Source: JAFNAG01 sp963721405 (GTDB lineage Bacteria; Acidobacteriota; UBA6911). From it: a stretch of DNA of 64,000 nucleotides. Below, piece after piece: positions 18,127-27,938 of the stretch (its first letter is position 1; each line of letters starts with the position of its first letter). The position numbers and the translations under genes are program-made. The notes below the pieces were generated by a model that did no database searches, was not told the origin of the DNA, and was given only the letters and a program-made list of their open reading frames with translations. The stretch spans positions 1,426,001-1,490,000 of the forward strand of contig CAVRJA010000014.1 of NCBI GenBank assembly GCA_963721405.1, read 5' to 3'.

Positions 18127-19437
18127 ATGCACCTCGTACCCGCTAAGAGGATTCTGATATCGACGATCGCACTCTGCTGCGTTCTGCCGACTCTCACTGC
18201 CGCCCGGCAGGGCGCCGTTACGATCGACTTGAGGGACGCTCTGCGGCGGGCCCGCGATAACAGCCAGCAGCTTCAATCCGCTGCCATCAGCGTCGACCTC
18301 GCGGGTGAAGACCGCACCCAGGCCAGGTCGGCACTTCTCCCCTCTCTGAATTATTTCAACCAGTACATCTATACGCAGGGGAATGGCACCGAGCCCGGGA
18401 TCTTTATTGCCAACGACGGCGTGCACGTTTACAGCAGCCAGGCGCAGATTCATCAGGAATTGTTTTCCCCGGAGCGGCTGATGGAGTACCGGCGCACGGT
18501 CGCGGCGCAATCCCTGGCGGCGGCCAAGCGGGACATCGTTGAACGCGGGCTCGTCGCCACGGTTGTTCAGGGTTACTACGAGGCCGTGGCTGCGCAGCGG
18601 CGCTCCGTCAACGCCCAAAAGGCGCTCGAGGAGGCACGGCGCTTCGTGGATGTGACGGCAAAGCTGGAAACGGGAGGGGAAGTCGCGCACTCGGACACCC
18701 TGAAGGCGCAGCTGGTTCTGCAGCAGCGGCAGCGTGAAGTCCAGGAAGCCCGGCTCGCCGGTGAAAGGACCAAGATCGCGCTCGCGGTGTTGATGTTTCC
18801 CGACTACCGGCTGGATTTCGACCTCGTGGACGATCTCGATACATTGGGCTCGTTGCCTGCGTACGCGGAGATTGAATCCCGGGCCAGGGAGAAAAGCCCG
18901 GAACTGCGCGCAGCGGAAGAAAGCGTTCGCCAGGAGGACTATGGCGTCAAGATAGCAAGGGCCGGCTATCTGCCGTCGCTCAACTTCGACTATTTCTTCG
19001 GCATCAACGCCAATCAATTTGCCGCCCACGATGCCGACGGCATCAACCGCCTCGGTTCGTCCGCCCAGGCCACGTTGAATCTCCCGGTCTGGGACTGGTG
19101 GGCCACCAGGAGCAAAGTGCGCCAGGCCGACATGCGGCGCCGGCAGGCGCAGCTGGATCTCGAACTCTCCCGGAAACTGCTGATATCGACGCTTCATTCT
19201 CTCTACTTCGAGGCGCAAACCTCGCTGGCTCAACTCGACTTGCTGAAGCAAACGGTGGACGCTTCCACGGAGAGTCTCCGTCTCGTCAACCTGCGGTATG
19301 AAGCGGGAGAGGTGACGGTGCTCGAAGTCGTGGATGCCCAATCGACTCTGGCGGAGGCCCGCAATGCCTATGATGACGGGCTCTCGCGCTATCGCCTGGC
19401 GCTCGCCGACATCCAAACGCTCACAGGGACCATTTAG
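18127..19437 (+). CDS. TolC-family outer membrane efflux protein
   Basis: 436 residues with a signal peptide (ILISTIALCCVLPTLTAARQ). Two long repeated helical regions typical of OEP/TolC proteins are seen: DLRDALRRARDNSQQLQSAA and, in the second half, REKSPELRAAEESVRQEDYG with LRYEAGEVTVLEVVDAQSTL. It would form the outer-membrane channel of a tripartite efflux pump. AAGGAG at 18117-18122 supports the ATG. The adaptor gene starts 3 bases after the stop and the RND pump follows, so this is one operon; unlike its partners this gene is intact. Confidence 0.85.
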   Translation: MHLVPAKRILISTIALCCVLPTLTAARQGAVTIDLRDALRRARDNSQQLQSAAISVDLAGEDRTQARSALLPSLNYFNQYIYTQGNGTEPGIFIANDGVHVYSSQAQIHQELFSPERLMEYRRTVAAQSLAAAKRDIVERGLVATVVQGYYEAVAAQRRSVNAQKALEEARRFVDVTAKLETGGEVAHSDTLKAQLVLQQRQREVQEARLAGERTKIALAVLMFPDYRLDFDLVDDLDTLGSLPAYAEIESRAREKSPELRAAEESVRQEDYGVKIARAGYLPSLNFDYFFGINANQFAAHDADGINRLGSSAQATLNLPVWDWWATRSKVRQADMRRRQAQLDLELSRKLLISTLHSLYFEAQTSLAQLDLLKQTVDASTESLRLVNLRYEAGEVTVLEVVDAQSTLAEARNAYDDGLSRYRLALADIQTLTGTI

Positions 19438-19440
19438 CCT

Positions 19441-20720
19441 ATGCTGAACCATCATGCGCACTCAAAATCCAAGTCTGCCGCGGCGTTGGGGGTCCTCCTT
19501 CTAGCCGCCGGTTGCTCACAGAACGAGCCGACGGAAGCGGAATCGGAAGCCCCGGTCCAGATGGCTCTCGTCGAACGCGTCCCGATGCAGCGGATCATCA
19601 GGGCGCAGGGGATCCTGTACCCCTTCGACCAGGCGAGCATCATGTCGAAGATCAGCGCACCGGTGCAGACGTTTTATGTCAACCGGGGATCCCATGTCCG
19701 CAAGGGGCAGCTGCTGGCGGTGCTCGAAAACCGGGATCTGACCGCTGCCAGCCTCGAGGCCAAGGGAGCGGTCGACCAGGCGGAAGCCAGTTACCGCAGC
19801 ATCACGGCGGCAACCTTGCCGGAAGAAATCTCCAAGGCGCAGTCGGATGTGCAGTCGACCAAGGAGGCGCTCGATGCGGCGCAGAAGATGTATGAAAGCC
19901 GGAAGGAGCTTCTGCAGCAGGGAGCGCTGCCGCGCAGGCAGGTGGATGAAGCCAATGTCGCCTACGTCCAGGCGCGCAGCCAGTACGAGGTCGCCGTAAA
20001 ACATCTCGAGACGCTGGAGAAGGTCGGAAGAGACGCGGACACCCGGCAGGCCCAGGCGCAGTGGGAAGCCGCCAAAGGCCGCTACCAGGGAACTGAGGCC
20101 CAGCTGGAGTATTCCAGAATCTACAGCCCGATCGACGGCGTCGTCACCGAGAGGCCGCTCTATGCCGGTGAGATGGCCGGTCCCGGCACTCCCTTGCTGA
20201 CGGTGATGGATGTTTCCCGCGTGATCGCCCGCGCCAATGTTCCCGCGGGTCAGTTGTCCTTCCTCAAGGTCGGCAATCCTGCGACGATCATTGCCTCGGA
20301 CGGGGCCGCGGAACTCCGCGGAAAGGTCACCGTGGTCAGTCCGGCGCTGGATCCCAACAGCACGACAGCGGAAGTCTGGGTTGAGGCGCCCAACCCGGGG
20401 CGAACTTCAAGCCCGGCGTTTCGGTCCAGGTTTCGATCGTGGCCGAAACGGTCGCAGACGCCATCGTGATCCCGTTGGCCGCGATTCTTCCATCGGACCC
20501 GGACACCAGCACGGTGATGGTGGTCGGCACCGATTCCCTCGCCCATGAACGCAAGATCGAGATCGGGATCCGGGAAGCGGACAAAGTACAGGTGCTCAAG
20601 GGACTCGAGCCGGGCGAACAGGTGATCGTCGTCGGCGGGCTTGGGTTGGAGGACAAAGCGAAAGTGCGGATTGAGAAAGCCGGCGCGAAGGCAGGCGAAA
20701 AGACCGACAAAAATGACTGA
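19441..20720 (+). pseudogene. RND efflux periplasmic adaptor (MFP), frameshifted
   Basis: A lipoprotein signal (VLLLAAGCSQ, lipobox Cys about residue 22) precedes an adaptor with the biotinyl-like IMSKISAPVQTFYVNRGSHV, a helical hairpin and YSRIYSPIDGVVTERPL. The first frame runs off at 20469. The C-terminal domain (KPGVSVQVSIVAETVADAIV and KVQVLKGLEPGEQVIVVGG) continues in the neighbouring frame to 20720. The junction is the G run 20397-20400; one more G restores EAPNPGANFKPG. With the frame restored it would be about 426 residues, normal for HlyD/AcrA-type adaptors. Real decay or an assembly error are both possible, since the partner pump is also broken. Confidence 0.75.
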
Positions 20721-20741
20721 ACATCAATAGCTCACAATCTC

Positions 20742-23700
20742 ATGTTACAGAAGCGCCGCCAGCGGAGCACTGGACCGCACGCCATTCCAAGCCGATCATC
20801 TTCCTGATCCTCACCTGCGTCGGGAGTCGGAATCTACCTGGCGTTCACCATTCCGGTGGCGGTGTTTCCGTCGACGGACTTCCCGCGCGTCGTCATCGGC
20901 GTCGACAATGGCGTGGCGCCGATCGACCAGATGCTTGTGACCGTGACGCGCCCGATCGAGGAAGCCGTCAACTCGGTCCAGGGACTGGAAGCCGTCCGCT
21001 CGATCACCAGCCGCGGAACAGCCGAAGTGAGCCTGTTCTTTTCCTGGCAAGTGGACATGTTCCAGACGCTCAACCTGGTGAATGCGGCCCTGGCGGAAAT
21101 CCGGTCCACACTGCCGCCAAACCGCCAAGATCACCTCCAACCGGCTGACGTTTGCCGCCTTCCCGATCATGGGATACAGCCTGACCTCGGATACCGTCCC
21201 GCAGACGAAAATCTGGGAACTCGCTACCTATGAGCTCAGGCCCAGGCTGAATCGCCTGAGCGGCGTCTCGATGGTCGTGGTGCAGGGGGGCCAGGAGCCG
21301 GAATTCGAGATTACGCCGGACCCGGCCAAGCTGCTGCAGACCTCGGTCACGATCCCGGGCCTACTCGATACCCTGAAGGCCACCAACATGATCGACTCTC
21401 CCGGCATGATGGAGCGCAATCACCAGCTGGTGCTGGGCCTGGTAAGCGGCCAGGCTCACAATCCGGAGGAGATCGCGGACATCGTCGTCAAGACCACACC
21501 GGCCGGAATCCCGGTGCGCATCGGCGACATCGCGACGGTGAAGCCGTCCTTCAAGACCGTGTACACAATCGTTACCGCAAATGCAAAGCCGTCCGTGCTG
21601 ATGAGCATCTATCGCCAGCCGATCGGCAACACGGTCACGGTCGCCAATGAAGTGCACGACGAAATCGAGCAGATCCGCCGCACGCTTCCGCGTGGAATTC
21701 GAGCTGAACTCATTTTACGATCAGTCGGAGATCGTGAACGACTCGATCAGCAGCGTGCGCGACGCCATCCTGATCGGCCTTGTGCTCGCCTCGCTGATCC
21801 TGGTGCTGTTCCTGCGCGACTGGGGCACTTCGCTGGTTGCCGGCCTGGTGATTCCGGCCACGATCGCCGTGACCTTCATCGCGCTGCGCGTCCTGGGAGA
21901 GAGCTTCAACCTGATGACGCTGGGAGGATTGGCGGCCGCAGTCGGCCTGGTCATTGACGACGCCATCGTCGTGGTGGAGAACATCATCACGCACCGTGAC
22001 TCGGGGAAGAGCCGCGCCGATGCGATTCGCAGCGCCCTGCGCGAGATCAGGGTGCCGCTGCTGGGCTCGACGTTCACTCCGATCGTGGTGTTTCTGCCCT
22101 TGATTTCGATCACCGGCGTCACCGGCGTGTTTTTCCGTTCCCTGGCGGTGACGGTGGGCATGGCGCTTTTGACTTCCCTCGTCCTGGCTCTCACCTGGAC
22201 GCCGACGCTCAGCCACTACCTGATTCGAAAACGCGGCGGCAAGGCTTCCTCCGGATCTCCTGCAGGAGAGCCCTTGACCGGTTCAGGCAGCGCGAAGAGC
22301 TCGGGACCCGGCGAAGGTTCCAGATTCCTGGCCGGGCCGCTGCGCGCCTACAAATTTGCGTTGCGCGGCACGCTTAAACATCCCTGGATGGTCGGTTTCT
22401 CGTGCCTGGTTCTGGTGGTGGCTTCCTTCTATTGCTATCGCGCCCTTGGGACGGATCTGCTTCCGGGGATGGATGAAGGCGGTTTTATCCTCGACTATTG
22501 GATGCCGTCGGGCTCGTCCCTCGAGGAGACCAACCGGGTGCTCACGGGGGTCGAGGAGATGCTGCGGGACATGCCTGAAGTGGAGAGCACGTCGCGACGC
22601 ACGGGCCTGGAGCTGGGTCTCATTGCCGTGACCGAGGCAAACACCGGCGATTTTGCGGTCAAGCTGAAGAGGGATCGCAGCCGCAGCGTTGACGAAGTCA
22701 CCTCGGATCTGCGTGAACAAATCGCTGCCAGGTACCCGATGCTCGAGGTGGAATTCGTGCAGCTGCTGCAGGACATGATCGGCGATCTGACGAGTGCCCC
22801 GGAGCCGGTCGAGATCAAGCTTTTCTGCCAGAATCCGGCGTTGCTGCGCGAATGGGCGCCGAAGGTGGCGGAGGAGATCGGCAAGATCCCTGGCGTCGTG
22901 GACGTGCTCGAACGGGATCGACAACACGATCAGCGGGCCGGCAGCCGTATTCCAGGTGGATCCCGCGGTTGCCGCGCGGGCCGGCTTCACGCCTGAAGAA
23001 GTGCAAATCAACGCCGCCGCGATTATGCAGGGGCAGGAAGCGGCAACGCCCGTCGTGACCGGCGATCGCGCCTACCCCATACGGGTGCGCTTCCCCGCGT
23101 CGACGCGGGCTTCCCTGGAAGCCATGCAGGACACGGTCCTGGGTAGTGCCACAGGTCAAAAGGCCACGCTTGGCTCGCTGGCGCGGGTTACCGAGCTGCC
23201 GGGGCAACTCGAGATCCGGAGGGACAACCTGCAGCCCGATATGGCGGTGACGGCCCGGCTCGAGGGACTGAATCTCGGCAGCGGGATTGCCCAGGTCCAG
23301 GAGGCCATTGCGAAACTGCACATTCCTCCCGAGATCCGGGTTGAGTACGGTGGCGCGTTTGCCGAACAGCAGCGCTCGTTTCGCGATCTGGTGATGGTAC
23401 TGGTACTCGCCATCCTGCTGGTTTTTGTTGTCCTGCTGTTCGAGTTCGGCGACTTCGCCGCTCCGCTGGCCATCCTGGCATCCGCTCTGCTGTCCACGTC
23501 GGGGGTGTTTCTGGCACTGTTGATCACAGGAACGAGCTTCAACATTTCCTCGTTCATGGGGCTCATCATGGTGATCGGGATCGTGGCCAAGAACGGGATT
23601 CTGCTGCTTGACGCAGACCAGAAGTTTCTGAAGGATGGCCTCCCGGCGGAGGCTGCGATGCTTGCGGCCGGTGAACGCCGTCTGCGGCCGATCCTGATGA

Positions 23701-23867
23701 CGGCGCTGGCAACCATTGCCGGGATGATCCCGCTGTCGCTCGCGCTGGGCGCCGGGTCGCAGATGCTCCAGCCGCTTGCGATCGCCGTCATCGGCGGCAT
23801 CGCGGCCTCGATGGTGCTTTCGCTCCTGATCACCCCAGCGGTGCACTACTACATCACGCGCCGCTGA
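20742..23867 (+). pseudogene. RND efflux pump permease, broken by several single-base indels
   Basis: The parts together spell a complete pump of about 1040 residues: FLILTCVG with IYLAFTIPVAVFPSTDFPR at the N-terminus, porter domain, GLVIDDAIVVVENI (conserved Asp-Asp pair of helix 4), LPGMDEGGFILDYWMPSG, and a C-terminal half ending MVLSLLITPAVHYYITRR. They lie in different frames. Shifts fall near 20746, 20825, 21122, 21690-21716 and 22910; removing one base restores family sequence at three of these (for example TCVGVGIYL). No nonsense or missing segment is seen otherwise. The organism may lack this pump, or the assembly is poor here. Confidence 0.75.
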
Positions 23868-23869
23868 AT

Positions 23870-24964
23870 TCATCCGATCTCGTCGAGAGCGGCGCCGAGG
23901 CGCTCGAGGCCGGCAGCCAGCGTCCCGGTCTCGCACGCGATCCCCACCCGGAAGTGATCGGGCATCTCGAAAAACCTTCCTGGGACTACCGCCGTCTCGT
24001 ACTTTTCCCGAAGCAGCACGCAGAGCCTTTCCACATCGCCGCCCTTCCACCTTGGAAAAACCACCGTGCCGTACTGCGGGCGGACGCACTCCAGGTCGGT
24101 CCTCGAATCGAGGAACCTGTCGAGAAGCGGGCGATTCCGCTCCAACAGGGCACGGGCGCGCGCGGCGACCTGATCCAAGCGGGCCAGGGCCACGACGCTC
24201 AATCTCTCCGCAGGGTGCGCCGGTATGACGCCGAACAGATCGTTCAGGCGCCAGATTCTGCGGGCCAGTCCGGGCTCAGCCAGGATCCAGCCGCAGCGAA
24301 GCCCGCTCAGGCCATAGGCCTTCGTGAGGCTGCTGGTGACAATGAACCGGTCCCCGAGATGAACGGCGGAGCGGGCGGGCGATCCGTGCACGGAAAGCAC
24401 CTCGAGGTAAACCTCGTCGACCAGGACGCGCGCGCCGGCGCGTTCTGCGATTCCGCCGATCTGTTCGAGAACGATGTCGCCAGTGAAAGCGCTTGTCGGG
24501 TTGTGCAGGTTGGTTACCACGATCAATTTTGTCCTTGGCGTGACATTTCGCGCGATTTCTTCCGGATTGAGCGCGAAACCATCGTCCGCGCGGCGCAGGA
24601 AGCGCTGGACGCGTGCGCCCAGGTAGCCGGCGAGTGACACCAGCGGATCATAGGCCGGCTGCTCGATCAGGACCTCGTCCCCGGGTTCGACGACCGCCGC
24701 CATGGCCAGATGATTGGCCAGCGATGTCCCCACGGCGGCCACGACGCAGTCGGGGGATACCCCGCACTTCTGCGCCAGAGCACGCTGGAGCGGTTCATAG
24801 CCGTAGACGCTCGGGCCGCTGATCTCGATGTCTTCCAGGCGGGCCCCGAGATCGCTCAGCGGGTAGTGCACCATTCCGCTGATCGCGAGGTTGAAGCGCA
24901 GGTGGGACCGTGTCTTTGACCACTCCATGTACTCGGAATGGGCGACTCGTGGCCTTTTGCTCAT
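23870..24964 (-). CDS. Class I/II PLP-dependent aminotransferase
   Basis: 364 residues, fold-type I. Features: VYGYEPLQRALAQKCGV, AAVGTSLANHLAMAAVVEPG (cofactor phosphate loop), VVTNLHNPTSAF (conserved Asn-Pro), LVDEVYLEV (Asp to pyridine N) and the Schiff-base lysine in TSSLTKAYGLSGLRCGW, with FRVGIACETG near the C-terminus. It resembles aspartate/aromatic aminotransferase-like enzymes of uncertain substrate. The ATG overlaps the stop of the amino-acid permease gene (ATGA, 24961-24964), so the two are co-translated; a joint role in uptake and transamination of an amino acid is likely. It converges on the RND gene with a 2-base gap. Confidence 0.8.
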   Translation of the reverse strand: MSKRPRVAHSEYMEWSKTRSHLRFNLAISGMVHYPLSDLGARLEDIEISGPSVYGYEPLQRALAQKCGVSPDCVVAAVGTSLANHLAMAAVVEPGDEVLIEQPAYDPLVSLAGYLGARVQRFLRRADDGFALNPEEIARNVTPRTKLIVVTNLHNPTSAFTGDIVLEQIGGIAERAGARVLVDEVYLEVLSVHGSPARSAVHLGDRFIVTSSLTKAYGLSGLRCGWILAEPGLARRIWRLNDLFGVIPAHPAERLSVVALARLDQVAARARALLERNRPLLDRFLDSRTDLECVRPQYGTVVFPRWKGGDVERLCVLLREKYETAVVPGRFFEMPDHFRVGIACETGTLAAGLERLGAALDEIG

Positions 24965-26319
24965 CGGGATTTTCTCCATCGCCAGAAGAAATAAACAGGA
25001 ATGCCGGCGATCAGGATCGCCAGTCCAATGGCTGTGTTGGCGGGGTATTTGTAGATTGTGTTGATTACGACCAGCCAGCAGACGGCGACGAAGAGAGCCG
25101 TGGTGACCGGGTGGCCGGGAATGTTGTACCCGGACGAGGCGCCGGCGATAGCGTCGCGGCGACGCAGCGAAAAAACACAGGCCGCGCTCAGGCCGAAGAA
25201 AATGAAATCCATGGAAACGACGTAGTTCAGGATCTGCTCGTATCGTCCCGACAGCGCGATGATGACGGCGCACACGCCCTGCAGGACGATGGCGACCGCC
25301 GGCACACGCGTGCGCGGGTGGATCCAGCCGACGCTCCTGAAGAACAGCCCGTCCCCGGCCATGGCAAAGTAGACGCGCGGCGCCGTCAGCATGCTCTGGC
25401 TCAAAAACCCGAGGGTGGAGATGGCGATGCCGGCGGCGATCAACTTCGATCCCGTCACCCCCAGGGCGGACCTCATCACGTCGGAGGCAGGCGTGGTCGT
25501 CGCGGCGAGGCCCGCGGGTCCCAGCACTCGCACGCACACGAAGTTCACCCCGAGATAAAGAGCCACCACCCCGGCGACTCCGATCATCAGCCCGCGCGGC
25601 ATGTTCCTGCGCGGATCTTTCACCTCGCCGGCGATGAAACAGGAAGTCTGCCAGCCTCCGTATGCGAACAGGACGGGCACCATGGCCGCACCGAAAGCGG
25701 TCAAGAGGTCGAAAGACACCGGGCGGTCGAGCACCGGGCCGGCAAGGACCGGCGCCTCGTCAGGCTTGCCCGCGACGAACAGGCCGCACGCGATCAGCGC
25801 GGCAATCGCCGCGATCTTCAGAACCATCAACAAGCTCTGGACCGTGCTGCCTTCTTTGACTCCGAGACAGTTGATGATGGTCAGCAACGCGAGTGCCAGC
25901 GTCGCGACCAGCCAGTCGGCCATCGGAGCGCCGGTGAGCTCGATGAAGTACCGGGCAAAGGTGACCGCCACAGCAGCCATTCCACCCGTCTGGATCACCA
26001 GCAGCAGGACCCACCCGTAGAGAAATGCCACCAGTGGATGAAAGGCCTCGCGCATGTAAGCATATTGTCCGCCGACCTGCGGCCGCCGCGCGGAAAGCTC
26101 GGCCCAGACGAATGCGCCGGCAAGCGCGATGATTCCGCCGAAAACCCAGACCCCCAGGATCAGGGCCGGCGAATGCACCTGGCGGGCGACCACGTAGGGA
26201 TTCATGAAGATGCCTGAGCCGATGATGCCGCCCATCACGATCATCGTGGCGTCAAACGGGCCAAGCCGGCGCGCGAGTCCAGGAGAAGCTTCCGCGGATA
26301 AAGTCGGCTCTGATTTCAT
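24961..26319 (-). CDS. APC-family amino-acid permease
   Basis: 452 residues, about 12 hydrophobic segments. The first helix MIVMGGIIGSGIFMNP carries the GxG substrate-binding unwound region of APC transporters, and FAYGGWQTSCFIAGEVKDPR is the conserved helix 6 to loop region. Proton- or exchange-coupled uptake of an amino acid is expected; the specificity is not visible. It is the upstream partner of the aminotransferase, sharing the ATGA overlap. A DUF2914 gene lies 17 bases upstream in the same direction and may be in the same transcript. Confidence 0.8.
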   Translation of the reverse strand: MKSEPTLSAEASPGLARRLGPFDATMIVMGGIIGSGIFMNPYVVARQVHSPALILGVWVFGGIIALAGAFVWAELSARRPQVGGQYAYMREAFHPLVAFLYGWVLLLVIQTGGMAAVAVTFARYFIELTGAPMADWLVATLALALLTIINCLGVKEGSTVQSLLMVLKIAAIAALIACGLFVAGKPDEAPVLAGPVLDRPVSFDLLTAFGAAMVPVLFAYGGWQTSCFIAGEVKDPRRNMPRGLMIGVAGVVALYLGVNFVCVRVLGPAGLAATTTPASDVMRSALGVTGSKLIAAGIAISTLGFLSQSMLTAPRVYFAMAGDGLFFRSVGWIHPRTRVPAVAIVLQGVCAVIIALSGRYEQILNYVVSMDFIFFGLSAACVFSLRRRDAIAGASSGYNIPGHPVTTALFVAVCWLVVINTIYKYPANTAIGLAILIAGIPVYFFWRWRKSR

Positions 26320-26336
26320 CGGCTCTCACTCCGGGT

Positions 26337-27446
26337 TCACGGTTCCGCTTTGAGCGTCGCACGGCCGATCAACTGGCCGTTCCTCGTTTCGATATCAACG
26401 GTCAATACCTGGCCCTGTAGGCCCTTTTTCCATGTGACCTGCGTCCAGATGCGATAGCCTTCTTTGCGCCCGCCAGTCACGGAGTAGTAGTCAGATGCGT
26501 ATACGACCCTCCCGTCGAGGCGCCATTTGTGCCGGACACGCTCCTCGAGTCCCATGGGAGCCTGGACGGCCGTTAGCGCCACGATTTTTCCCGGGCCCGA
26601 CGGCAGCCTGTCGAGCGGTGTGACGATCTGCAGGGAACTGATGGCCCGGCCGAATTCGACGTTTGCGAGTCGCAGAGGGGCGGGGGGTATGAAGGGGGGG
26701 AGCACCGTGACGATCAGCAGCATGAGGAGGGCGGCCCCGATAAAAAGCGATTTAGCCGAGCTCCCCTGAAGGCCGGAGAGCTTGTACAGCATGCTGGCGA
26801 AGCCCCCAAGCGCCAGCAGGCCGCTTGCATACATGGCCCAGCGATTGCTGACCGACCACAGGACGGGGAGCATCACGTTGACCGAGGCAAACACATTGAA
26901 CATGAAAAAGACGGCAGTCAACTGCCAGCGTACGGAGAGATACCGGTCATACACGATGTCCATCGTCGAAAGGACCGCTGACACCGCCAGCAGCCCGAGG
27001 AACGGGGCATTCCTCGACCCGATGGTCGTGCTGGCGTAATAGATCGGGAGGAGAAAAAAAAGGAGCTGCTGGTAAAAATTCTTGTTGAAGTAATTGATCC
27101 CCAGGCGGACCCGCTCCTGCCATTTCGGGGAAAGCCAGGACCGGTGTACCAGAGCCGGAAGAAAAAGACTGCTCAACCAGATAAAGCCGATGTGGAAGAC
27201 GATCACCCGCAGATAGGTGTAGTTCTTGGACCCGATCCACATTACCAGCAGGCCGAACAGCAGCGCATAGGTGCTGTGCAACCACCACAGCACGGTCTCC
27301 TTTCCCTGAACATACGTGAAGACGCGCTGCATCGGCGCGCGCCGGACCCGGCGATCCTGATTCTGCGGCGGGTCGGCGCCGGGCGACCGGCGATCCCGGT
27401 CGGCGTCCCGGGCCGGCAGATTGGGGGATGGGGATTCCATTTCCAT
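26337..27446 (-). CDS. Membrane protein with C-terminal DUF2914 domain
   Basis: 369 residues. A charged, proline-rich N-terminus (about 45 residues) precedes seven or so hydrophobic segments (residues 55-265), then a soluble C-terminal domain: RHKWRLDGRVVYASDYYSVT, GGRKEGYRIWTQVTW and GQLIGRATLK, which is the DUF2914 pattern. Function unknown; the domain is predicted periplasmic or extracytoplasmic after the last helix. The membrane part resembles DUF5924-type proteins that carry DUF2914. It may be co-transcribed with the permease and aminotransferase. Confidence 0.65.
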   Translation of the reverse strand: MEMESPSPNLPARDADRDRRSPGADPPQNQDRRVRRAPMQRVFTYVQGKETVLWWLHSTYALLFGLLVMWIGSKNYTYLRVIVFHIGFIWLSSLFLPALVHRSWLSPKWQERVRLGINYFNKNFYQQLLFFLLPIYYASTTIGSRNAPFLGLLAVSAVLSTMDIVYDRYLSVRWQLTAVFFMFNVFASVNVMLPVLWSVSNRWAMYASGLLALGGFASMLYKLSGLQGSSAKSLFIGAALLMLLIVTVLPPFIPPAPLRLANVEFGRAISSLQIVTPLDRLPSGPGKIVALTAVQAPMGLEERVRHKWRLDGRVVYASDYYSVTGGRKEGYRIWTQVTWKKGLQGQVLTVDIETRNGQLIGRATLKAEP

Positions 27447-27938
27447 GGGTTTTGCTTGCCCGAGATAACCAGGGTTTCAGCTCAGAGCCGGCCTCAAAGT
27501 TTCACGCGGCGAGAGAAACCGGATGATATCACACTGCCGGGATCGGGCAAGCCTACTGCGCCCGATAAACGTGATCCAAGCCCCGCAACGAAAGGCGCCC
27601 AGGAGTTGCGGACTGAAGCCCGCGCCCATGCGCAAACGGACGACCTGACCCGGTAAGTAGCACCATCCGGATAATCGTCAGGGCGACTCGATGGGCCGCA
27701 TCGGACGGGCTTCAGCCCGTCCCCACATGGAGGCCTTGTTTCTCATGTGGGCACGGGATTCAGCCGGTCTCAAAACTGAACCCGACGGCTGGTTCCGCAA
27801 AAAGCCCTCATGCGATGTGGTCTTGTCTCGCGGCCCGGCCGCGCGGGGCAGTTTTTTGCATTTTTGCTCCTAGGATTAGCCGGATATGTGTAAAATGCGC
27901 GGGTACGTCCGGCGAAACTCCCTTCACGTAGGAGGCGC
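27447..27938. other. 492-base divergent intergenic region
   Basis: Separates the DUF2914 gene and the sodium symporter gene. It contains GGGCTTCAGCCC-type palindromic repeat DNA (27710-27830), including the block shared with 30858-30916. The symporter ribosome site GGAGG lies just before 27939. Nothing else recognised. Confidence 0.4.
27757..27814 (+). repeat. Dispersed repeat, copy 1 (CTGAACCC-ACGGCTG block)
   Basis: Roughly 58 bases about 80 percent identical by eye to 30858-30916: CAGCCGGTCTC, TGAACCCGACGGCTGGTTCC, GCAAAAAGCCCTCATGCG. Flanked by GACGGGCTTCAGCCCGTC palindromes. Confidence 0.65.

Noticed and set aside
23870..25537. 555-residue version of the aminotransferase
   Set aside because: The first 191 codons are out-of-frame permease sequence; ATG 24964 with the ATGA overlap is the real start.
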